Part shown: in pieces, positions 20,840 to 29,782 of the stretch
Layout: each line of letters begins with the position of its first letter
Numbering within the stretch: position 1 is the first letter of the stretch
Origin: Zygnema cylindricum
Lineage: Eukaryota > Streptophyta > Zygnematophyceae > Zygnematales > Zygnemataceae
Assembly: GCA_037447655.1 (NCBI GenBank)
Contig: JBBHKE010001307.1
Span: forward strand, 1-32,500
Reading direction: 5' to 3'
Length of the DNA stretch: 32,500 nucleotides
Notes under the pieces: generated by a model
Database searches by the model: none
Told to the model about the DNA's origin: nothing
The model's input: only the letters and a program-made list of their open reading frames with translations
Program-made: the position numbers and the translations under genes

Positions 20840-22109
20840 TAAACACTAAATTTGTTTCAAATTCCATTGTCTAAGAGATTGCTTGAGTCCATATAGTGTT
20901 TTGATAAGTCAACATAATAGTTTCGCTTTTCCACTCTCTTTCTAACCCTTCGGTTGCTTCATTAAGAAGTCTTCCTCTTGTTTTATAATGAACAATGTAG
21001 TCTTAACATCCATTTGATGTATCTATATGTCTTCCACTGTCATTATAATGCCTAAGACAAATTTTCACAACGCGAAGCTTCACTACCTTTGAAAAAGTTT
21101 CATCAAAATCTATTCCCTTTTTCTCACTGTACGCTTTCGCTACCAAACTAGCCTTATATCTTTCAATGGTATTATCTAGATAAAATATAATCTTAAATAC
21201 CCATTTACATCTATGGCATTTCTACCTCCACGTCATTCCACTAACTCCCATGTTTGTGCCTTCATTATAAAAGCCATCTCATTCTTTTCAACCTCTATCC
21301 ACTTGTCCTTTTCTTTCAATGATAAGACCTCTCGCAAAGTATAGGGTTTATTAGTCTGCACTATTATTAGAAAAGATACACCATATTGGCTTCTTTATTT
21401 TTGGATCTCCTCCTCCTTCCTTTTTGGAATGCAGATGTTATAATGGAAGGGCTCCTTTCTCTAAACCTTACTACCATTTTAACATCATTGCCTGTTCTTT
21501 TTTACGTATCTTGTGGCATGTTTCTATTCTTAGATTTATCTCCTCTATTCCCATGATCTACCTCATTTCATTTTCTAATGGCCTGTACTCTGTGAATCTT
21601 CCTGCTTTCTATCTGTCGAATAGTCTTAAAAAAAATGGAAACTTTTGCTTTATTCTTTTGTTGTCAAGTTTTTGACAGTTCGACCGTCTCTTTTACTCAA
21701 GTCACACACTCTATGACCCTGCCTAATCATCGTATCCTATTACACTGCTCATCATTATTAGTTTTAAAGTTTTTATCGCCACTTAAAACATCTTTTTTTC
21801 GTGCACACTTGTCTTTTCAGATGGTTGCTATTGGAAGGCAAGATTTTCACCTTCCTATTGGCGGTCTCCGATTGACAATCTGACAAAGTGTGCATGAAGA
21901 AAAGATGATTTAAGTGGCGTAATAAAAATTAACACCAATAACGATGAGTGGTGTAGTATCGAAGGCATTTCTATAGGCTGCGTCTTTTATCTCTCAAGAT
22001 CCTTATCTAGACAAGTAAACCTACTTCCAAACACTCTGAAATGTGACACAAGTAGATGCTTTCCTATCAACATTTCAAAGGGAGTTTTCCCAACTCCAAC
22101 CCTAGTACC
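20840..22109 (-). pseudogene. Degenerate Ty1/copia pol remnant, interrupted by a MITE
   Basis: Read on the minus strand from 22109 downward: integrase C-terminal part (KTPFEMLIGK, then HFRVFG, about 21990-22095), a 211-bp MITE insertion at 21743-21953, then reverse transcriptase pieces: WIEVEKNEMAF and TWELVE (about 21245-21330), WVFKI, ERYKASLVAKAYS and GIDFDETFS (about 21085-21210), and LYGLKQS with RQWNLK (about 20860-20900). Many stops and frame changes. It is from a different copia lineage than the 10391-16470 element and much older. No RNase H was recognised below 20840. Its 5' side is cut by the LTR at 22110. Confidence 0.85.
21743..21953. mobile_element. TA-flanked foldback MITE-like element C inside the copia remnant
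   Basis: Ends CACTGCTCATCATTATTAG and the complement of CACCACTCATCGTTATTGG, flanked by TA (21741-21742 and 21954-21955). The inverted similarity extends about 70-80 bases inward from each end (shared CGCCACTTAAA...CATCTTTT and GCACACTT), so most of the 211 bp folds on itself. The ends are related to elements A and B. Confidence 0.8.
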
Positions 22110-22761
22110 TGTTGGGATATTGTCGTTTCGCGGTATTTCCGCGAAGCGTCATACCAACTTTTATTTGTTTGACGCAAAGTGTCGCGTCATCATACAAAAA
22201 GTACTACGTCGTTTCGCGACGGTACTTTTGATATCCGTGAACGAAATGTTCTATTTCGTTTCGCGTCACTTAATGTTTTCGTGCGCAGGTGTCACATTTT
22301 GCGTGCAAGTGTTTTCGCTTTATGACACGTGTTAAAGTCAATGTTTGGAGTTAGTCGTTTCGAAGGAAGAAAGCGCGTGCTACTTTCTTGTGGAAACGTC
22401 CTTACAGTGTGCATAGTCAGCTAGGGACAGACTTCGTCGCTACGTTAAGTTCTGCTTGTCTTACCTTGTTGTTTTTTAGTGCAGAGTAGCGAGTATATAG
22501 GTAGCAGTGTACATGTGCAGAGTATTATCCCATCTTACATGATCGAATCATAGAGGATTAATCTTGGAGTAAGAGATTATTTAAAGAGGATAGTGAAGAG
22601 AGGGAAGAGAGAAGAGATATGATGTAAAGAGGCTTCGGCCTAGAACACTTATAAATCTTTTTGGCTGAATATTCCTCTTGTCTTTTATGAGCTTCCGCTG
22701 TGTAAATGATTTATGTTTTGTGAATTATTTTGAGTGAATGTCTTTTGCTCAAGATCCTACA
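22110..22761 (+). repeat. Solo LTR, apparently recombinant
   Basis: 652 bp with the same TGTTGGGATA start and GATCCTACA end as the LTRs at 10391 and 15812. The first ~525 bases differ from them at many positions and by small indels, while the last ~125 are identical by eye to the 3' LTR. The flanks do not match as a target duplication (gtacc left, gttgt right). Left of it is old copia pol; right of it is the FAH tail also found after 16470. Confidence 0.9.
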
Positions 22762-23063
22762 GTTGTCTCCCACATGAGCAAAAAAAATTGCCTCACAAAC
22801 TACCAAGTGATAAAATCACTCTCCAATAGAAAATTACTCGCATGTAAATAATTCAAGCACGACCTATGCCTACTTGGATCTCCACGAAAAAGGTCTACAA
22901 GTCTCAATGTCGCGACTGCAACTGCATTAAAGAAAAAAATGATTATCCTTAAAGTTTGTTCGCTTATCTTATCCCTCTGAACCATGAGGGGAGAAATGTT
23001 CCCCGGCTTAATGCAGCCACCTCGATTCCTAAAATGCTTAATTCCTAACCCTTTAATTTGTAA
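22762..23063. other. 3' flank of the FAH-family fragment, shared with 16471-16792
   Basis: Non-coding on the minus strand after the FAH stop codon at 23064-23066. Almost identical to the segment after the copia element, but with one copy of the 20-bp unit. Confidence 0.85.
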
Positions 23064-23295
23064 TCAGCGTCTAAGGACTACAGGATTCATAAGTTCACCA
23101 ATGTCTTCGACGCGAATTTTCACTATTTGTGCAGGCTTCGAGTGAAGAGGAGTGAAACCAGATCCAACTCCTGCACATTCCGTGAGGTCTTTCTAGTGAC
23201 GTGACATTATGTTTTTGTCCAAAAAGTGCATTTACACTTCTTATCGACATTAAAATTTCATGATGATGGTGATAAACGATGATGACGATGACGAC

Positions 23296-23326
<31 letters not shown>

Positions 23327-23700
23327 TTCACTTGTCACCTTAAAATTAGAAAATATAGAACAACATGAGAATGTCTATTTGAAAAAGCCAGGTAATTGAT
23401 TTGTCACTCCTGTTTGTTTTGTGCTTCACAAAAAAAAGTGAAATTTTTGAACACTTCTTCCTTCTTTAAGGTACCAGTAATAGAATATCTTGAACACGAA
23501 TTAAGAAATACTGATCGCAAACAGAGTACTGATAACAAAATCAGAAACTGTATACCATTATATACTGCTAATAGTTTAAATGATGAACACTAGAGAGTTT
23601 GAAAGATTCCAAGTCGAGGATGACAGCTTCACCTGCTGGAGTGCCGGTTGCGATGATGTCGCCGGGCTGGAGAGCATGGAATTGCATGTTGTGGGAATTG
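23064..23700 (-). pseudogene. FAH-domain gene fragment, last two exons
   Basis: Exon ending at 23633 encodes LQPGDIIATGTPAG, the highly conserved FAH-family signature, followed by a GTGAAG donor. After an intron, the exon 23170-23064 (acceptor gtgcag) continues in phase with VGSGFTPLHSKPAQ and KIRVEDIGELMNPVV and stops at TGA 23064-23066. FAH-family enzymes hydrolyse or decarboxylate beta-dicarbonyl acids using a divalent metal; only the C-terminal end is present. No exons for the N-terminal ~170-200 residues were found before the next gene (which ends at 24469), and the sequence just upstream is a minisatellite. I therefore call a gene fragment, though an expressed short form cannot be excluded. 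Its start boundary is uncertain. Confidence 0.75.
23260..23327. repeat. (GAT)n microsatellite
   Basis: Imperfect then pure GAT/GAC triplets in the intron between the two FAH exons. Confidence 0.9.
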
Positions 23701-23782
23701 CATGGAATTAATGAATTGCATGGAATTGTGGAATTGCGTGGAATTGTGGAATTGCATGGCATTGTGGAATCATATGGAATCT
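23677..23782. repeat. GGAATTG minisatellite
   Basis: About ten loosely tandem copies of tggaattg(c/t) directly upstream of the conserved FAH exon (minus-strand sense). It may have replaced or disrupted the upstream exon boundary. Confidence 0.85.
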
Positions 23783-24468
23783 GAACTTCGACCGATGTAA
23801 CTTCAACAAAATGGGGCACAAGGCACTAGCGGTCTGTTGGTCAATGAATATATCTTCATCATTGAGAGGCTTGCTTTCCCCTTTCTTTACTACTGTACAC
23901 AAACTTTCACACTTATTGGCCAACTGTTTAAAAACATTTTTATACTCCCTCTATAGTAGTAATAATCTTGTACAATGCACTTAAAAGTCAATGCCAAAAT
24001 ACTGAAACAGGATCTGATAGGTGAACGGAAATTCTACAATAAATCGAGTAACACAAGCATCAACACAAAAATCATAAGATGAAAAGATACATATACTTGT
24101 CTATTTTCCGAAGTAAAAACCAAAACAAGGTAACATCGATTACAAAACCTTTATACAAGGAATCCATCCTCAACAAATCTACAGGTTCAAGGCCGCAAAT
24201 TATACCCACTACAAACTACACCTTATATAATAATTACCCACTACAAATTACCTTATTTAGTAATAAAAACAGGGGGGGGGCGCCGCTGGCTACTCCCAAT
24301 CATAGTCTTCCCCACCAAATGAAGTAAGTCTTCAAAGTATTTCCATATTGAAAATAGAGAGAAAACATTAGCCCAACCTATTTTGAGTAGTTCTTCAAAG
24401 AGTTCCCATATTGACAACCGAAAAAGAAGAACTAGGTTCTGTATGATACAGCTGTATGCATTGACATT
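23783..24468. other. Region between the FAH fragment and the beta-trefoil gene
   Basis: Probably contains the 3' UTR of the minus-strand gene ending at 24469. No exon was recognised with confidence; a G9 run lies at about 24271-24279. Confidence 0.4.
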
Positions 24469-27400
24469 CTAGAGACGGAACGATCCCCATTTTTTCTGTC
24501 TAAGGGATGTCGCCTGGTCAGGTGATACTTCTGCTAATTGCTTGGAGGACGGTGTACGTATCAAGACTTTGAATGGAGAACTTTTGCTTTTTGGAGACAT
24601 AGCAGCATCCGATTGGTCCATAATTACCTTCATAGGCGACAAATCAGAGCCGGATCTGAAGGAGACTGCCTTCGCTTCCTGTTCCGCCCTCACAGCTGCG
24701 ACTTTTTCTTCTAAAAGTTTCATAGCAGCTTTCTGTTCCTCTGCTCGAACTGCAGCAATTCGTGACTCCATAGTTTCCTTCGCAGCTGTTTCCATCTCTA
24801 GTCTTACAACTGCGACTTCTGATTTGAGCCATTCGGCATATGTTGCCTCCATTTCCGCTTTCATTGCCGCTTGTTTCTCTTCCATATTTTTGGAAGCGTC
24901 TGCTTCAACTTGAGCTTTAATGGAGGCAATTTTCGTCTCTGCTAGGCTTGTGCAAACTCCTTCAACTTCAGCTCTCAAAGCAAGCTCCTTCTTTTCAAAA
25001 AGAGCTTCCATCTCCTCTACAGTCTTCTTTAACATCGCCTGAACCTCCTTCACTTGCATCTCCTTCTCTTGATTCGCTTGCGCTACAGCCTCCTCTTTCT
25101 CTTGCAGGACTTTCGCTACAGCTTCCTCCTTCTCTGATACAACCTTCGCTAAAGCTTCCTCCTTCTCTGATACAACCTTTGCTACAGCTTCCTCCTTCTC
25201 TGATACAACCTTTGCTACAGCTTCCTCCTTCTCTGATACAACCTTTGCTACAGCTTCCTCCTTCTCTAATAGGACCTTCGCTAGAGCTTCCTCCTTCTCT
25301 AATAGGACCTTCGCTACAGCTTGATCTTTCTCTAATATGGCCTTCGCTACAGCTTCATCCTTCTCTAGTATAACCTTCGCCAGAGCTTTCTCCTTCCCAT
25401 CCGTAACCATTGCTACAGCTTCTTCCTTCTCTTGTGTGATCTTTGCTATGGCTCCTTCCTTCTCTTCAATAGCTGCCGCTGCAAATACCTTCATATCTGC
25501 CTCAGAATTTTCTAATTTGTCTTCGGTCTCCTTCAACTTCTCCGCTGCAAGTATGGCCGACTTTTCAGCGAAAGCCTTCTGTTCAGTAAGTTCTGATTCC
25601 AAAGTCACCTTCTCCTTTTCCAAATTCGCAAGAGTCTTTTCCAACTTCTCCATATCCTGCGAACGCAGTATCACGTGAAAGATGCCCAACATTGTCAAAA
25701 ATGTACGTTTAAAGTTAAAAATGTTGCAATGATCTTTGACTATGTTTCAGTTGGAGAAAAAACCAAAGGAATTGCAATTTCAGCAAAGCAAACTTAATCA
25801 GTTTTTTATTAGCAATTTCCAAAATGTCAGAAGCAATAATTTGTTTAGAGTGTACCGCAAGTTCAAGAAGCTGATGGCAAAATGACGCAAGAAAATGAAG
25901 TTTTTCAATCGTCAAAGTAATCAAATGTGACCATTACCACTTTCGCAGGTAAATTAAACATCAATATTTTCTTCGCCATTTTCTTGTTAGACAAGGCGAG
26001 ATTTAAAGTGACTTACTTCAGCGGCAGTTTTGCTTGCTTCCATGCTTTCCATTTCAGCTTTTTCGAGTCTATTCTTTAAGTCCTCCACATCAGACTCAAG
26101 GCTAGAATTGGTAAGCTCCAACATCTTCACCATCTCAGTAACCTCGCTGATTTTCTGTTGGAAAAGAATTAACAGTCAATTGGGAGTTAGATGTGATATC
26201 AAACAAGATATGGTGGTACAATGATGGAAAACCCTCCACTTCTGTCAGTTTTTAAGGGCTAAACTTGCTTTGAAAAACTTTGTAAGACAAAAAGGACATT
26301 TGAGCCACTAACAGAAAACCTCTATAAAACAAGTACTGGACCTAACATACAAAGAGGCAGAATAGAAAATGAAAATGAAAACACTCAAAGAGTTTATCCT
26401 TTCGAGACGAATTTCAAATTCCCCATAGAAGGAGAGGTGTAGGCCTTCCAAGTTCCAAGCCTGAAAAGCATGGAAAAGCAATGCTGAAAGAAGCACACCT
26501 TTTCTTGTTGATCAGTTTTTGCCACTGATGGCAATAAGTTTGGAGACACAACCACGGCCTTCTGGACAACACCTTGCAGTTGTACTTTTGGGAACCTGTA
26601 ATCAAGAATAGAAGCGTGAGTCTACCATAAGATAGGTTTTAAGTCCACAGTATTTTAAGCGCCTACCAATCATTCCATTCTGTTAGAGAGAATCACAAAA
26701 AGATCATGATCGCAGGTTCGCAAATCAGGTAGTTTATACATGGCAATACAGATGTATGAATACTCAGCAATGCTGTTTGAAAAGGCAGATGAATAGCATA
26801 GTGAAGCTTACGCTTTGTTCGTAAAAAGATAGAGACCGGAGGACACTTCGATGACAGACCATTGCTCCCACTGCACACATTGCGAGGAGAAAACTGAAAT
26901 TGAGGCGATATTCAAACATTGGGCGCTTTCTTGAACGTTGTCCATATCACACTTTATAAGAGTCAAGACATGTTCAAGAAAGCTAACATGGAACTGCAGA
27001 TATTCGCCATAGCAAGACTTAAAAAAGTGTCTTCATCACTTGCACACATGAAGCCTTGCAAGATAGGGGGATAGCAAATACATACCGAACCAAAATTGTA
27101 ATTTGCAAACTGAATAGATCCTCGTTTATCCGCTTGCAACATCTGTAACAGTTCAACACACAATAGTGAGCAATGAAAATATTTCATTGACCAGCCAAAC
27201 GGCAAATAAGCTCACTGCTCTATTCCATTCTTCTTTAGGCACTGAGTGCATTTTTCATGACAAAAACCACAAGAAATTTGATGAAGACTCTGTAAGTGTA
27301 AACAAGATGGCATTATACCTTCCCCTCAGCAGCGCTACAACGGAAGCCCCAATGTTTACCGTCACCAGTCTTCATAACTGTCAGCACCACCTCAGGAGGA

Positions 27401-28517
27401 TAAAAACTGCCATCCAAACATTAAGGGGACACAAAAAAATCTAGAGAATCAGATAGTAACTAGCAGGCAATTTTCTAGCCATCTGCAACATGTGATAACA
27501 GGAGTGTACAGTTACTCCAAAAAAAGGAAGCGTGAAGAGGAAAATAATGTATTATTTTGAACATAAAATGTACTGATTAATACAAGATATTCAAGATGGT
27601 CAAGAACCAGTTGTATTCAATAAGAAAGCGCGTAAAACGAAAATTCATAACCAGTAAAAGGTGTGTCATTTACGATTCTTTCAGCAGTGCATCATCCTCC
27701 TCAAATTTCCAAAACTGCCCGGTTGTTTTCCTGGCTCGGTGCAAAGTGCCATGTTCAGTACAAACAACGATATTCTCTCCCGCCTGGAAATAAATAATAA
27801 AAGCAAAAAATAAATAAGGGTTAAAAATACAAACAATTTAATGTTTCTAAATTGAGCCTTCTCGTTTACAATAAGATTGATTGAAATTGCCCAGCGCTAC
27901 TCGAGATAAAACCAGCGAGACACATTCCAAGAACTTCACATCCCCGACTAAGAAACTGCTGAAACAGCAATCTTTTTATGACCTCATGCTGCTAACATAT
28001 AGAAATGAAAAAGACGCTGCATTTCCATAAACATACTCTTTCGAGCATAAAATTCTGTAGAATATAGCGAACAACTCACATAGGATTTCTCCATTAAATA
28101 AATGTAGCAACACATACACGCTCATATAAACAAATACTTACTGCCATAAAAACACAAACATAAACGCAGAATTTTGCTCACTGCGCAATAAAAATTTCTG
28201 ATTGAAAATTTCTGACCAGGTGGTCACAATTTCATATTGAAATAAGCCCTCAAACAAATGTCACAATTACTAATTGAGAATATCATCCGTAGTCCTTTAA
28301 TTTGCGTAAAATGGTTCAGCAATTATTTTACAATAATGTGACACCATATTGGTCAGTCAATCAGCAACCAGCCAAAAAAAAAACAGTATCATGAATACAG
28401 GTTCACACACGATCCATAATACCAAAGCTCAGATGCAATCGTAAAAAGAATAGCAGCATATCCACTAATTAAAAACACGAACAATGGAAATACCTCCACT
28501 AAGTCGCAGAAAGACAT
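24469..28517 (-). CDS. Beta-trefoil (fascin-like) plus hendecad coiled-coil protein, 586 aa, eight exons
   Basis: Exons: 28494-28517 (MSFCDLVE), 27674-27783, 27319-27406, 27086-27142, 26812-26870, 26499-26595, 26017-26154, 24469-25656. All have GT donors and AG acceptors, phases agree throughout, and the total is 1761 nt with stop. Residues about 9-125 look like one beta-trefoil: GQFWKFEE, then GKMLQADKRGS followed by FGSWEQWSVIE, then GLYLFTNK. This W-E-x-W/F pattern is typical of fascin-like actin-crosslinking and related trefoils. Residues about 140-530 are charged coiled coil; 252-405 hold about 14 eleven-residue repeats (consensus EKEEAVAKVVS). The C-terminal ~60 residues are Ser-rich and basic with five S/T-P sites, including SPMK and SPFK. 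No signal peptide or membrane segment. An actin-, cytoskeleton- or membrane-associated role is inference only. I do not recognise a named family with this architecture. Confidence 0.9.
25015..25476 (-). repeat. In-frame 33-bp repeats encoding hendecads
   Basis: About 14 units of 33 bp within the last exon of the beta-trefoil gene, encoding residues 252-405. The central units (KVVSEKEEAVA) are almost identical at DNA level and the outer ones more diverged, which suggests expansion from the middle. Confidence 0.93.
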
Positions 28518-29470
28518 TGTCGGGATTTTAGTTCAGACCGGCTCCCGAGGCTCCCTTGAAATTTTGCAAAGAGCCTTTGAAAAAAAGCTGTCACTTTATA
28601 ATTCCTGACATACAGCTTCGAAAACAATGTGAGTCGAGAGCGTGTACACAAAATTGGCAACATGCTTTTACAAGAGAGTCAAACAATTTCTCAGCAACTC
28701 CTGAGCAGCTAGACATGTACAATTTTTTTAACTGGCCAATTTTATATGTAAAGTACTTTATGTAAAGTCACACCTCAAGGTTCAGCAAGTGCTGTCGATA
28801 TTGATTATATATTTCCCAATTGAATGCTTCCACATTTCTTGCAATGAGATGTATGTACTGAATTTCGTTTAAGGCAGCTGAATCAGCAAGTGCAAACGAG
28901 TAGCATACAGGCATCTTTCCTTGGACGACGATAACAAAACATTGCAGAGCAGCAACCAGAAATTACTAATAAAAATTCACTATTCAAGCTTTCTGGTTCT
29001 CCTTCAATCCAATCAGTACACAGTCAGCTAAAAAAAAAAAACCATGAACACAAGAAAATGAGAGGAACATTGTTACATTAATCAGGTAATACGCAAATTA
29101 AGGAAGGAAAACACACCTATTCGAGGCATATAAACCAGAGAGCTCAATGCACCTTCACAATGATGACAATGCAAACTGATTTCAATGTCAAGATTGCTTG
29201 GCTCAAGTTTGATTTAAGGTGGCTGCAACGCCTGAGACAACTCCTTGATCTCCTCGACTATTTCAAGCAAATTATAGATTATTTCAAGCAAATTATAGAT
29301 TGCAGAGATTTAAAACTAAGATATCATTATTGGCGATCACTGCATGTGAACACCTGGAAATGTTAGATTGCCGCGTGGCAGCAAAAACTGCTGGCTCTAT
29401 GTGAACATCTTGACAGCCGAGAATTCCACGTGGCAAAGATCTCCAATGGACGCAGCAGGAACCGATCACA
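28518..29470. other. Upstream region of the beta-trefoil gene
   Basis: 5' leader and promoter side of the minus-strand gene starting at 28517. No second gene recognised. It includes a 21-bp tandem duplication at 29259-29300. Confidence 0.4.
29259..29300. repeat. 21-bp tandem duplication
   Basis: Two exact copies of a unit starting tatttcaagcaaattatag, at 29259-29279 and 29280-29300 (boundaries may shift by a base). Confidence 0.9.
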
Positions 29471-29782
29471 GTGGACGGCGTGGAAAAATTTGAGGGCAGA
29501 GAAAAAGTTTCAGGAATTGACTTGAACACTGGATACTTGAAATATTCGTCTTTATCCATTGCAGTATTCATGCCTGAATATGGACGTGTATTAGGCATTC
29601 CAGATTCGGGAACTTGGCGCGAGTTCGAAGGAGCAATTCATGGGCAGCGAGAAACAAAAAGAAATCAAGGAAAGTACAGTAGAATACTGTACTTTTTGTC
29701 GAAAAGAGACGAGATTCGGGCAGCTTCACAGCCACTCCGACCAAATCCACAAGATAGTGATGGTGACACGTCCGACTGCTAG
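29471..29782 (+). CDS. Possible small ORF, 103 codons, unrecognised
   Basis: Open from ATG 29471 to TAG 29780-29782. Composition is not low-complexity, and it has a stretch like VFMPEYGRVLGIPDSGTW, but there is no recognisable domain, and an overlapping antisense frame (29293-29598) is about as long. It contains the hairpin at 29671-29695. It could be an exon, a pseudogene piece or chance. Confidence 0.2.
   Translation: MDGVEKFEGREKVSGIDLNTGYLKYSSLSIAVFMPEYGRVLGIPDSGTWREFEGAIHGQRETKRNQGKYSRILYFLSKRDEIRAASQPLRPNPQDSDGDTSDC
29671..29695. repeat. Perfect hairpin, 10-bp arms, 5-nt loop
   Basis: AAAGTACAGT (29671-29680), loop agaat, ACTGTACTTT (29686-29695). Confidence 0.95.

Noticed and set aside
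24948-25373. Plus-strand protein with PPSLIQPLLQL repeats
   Set aside because: It is the antisense of the 33-bp hendecad repeats of the spliced minus-strand gene.
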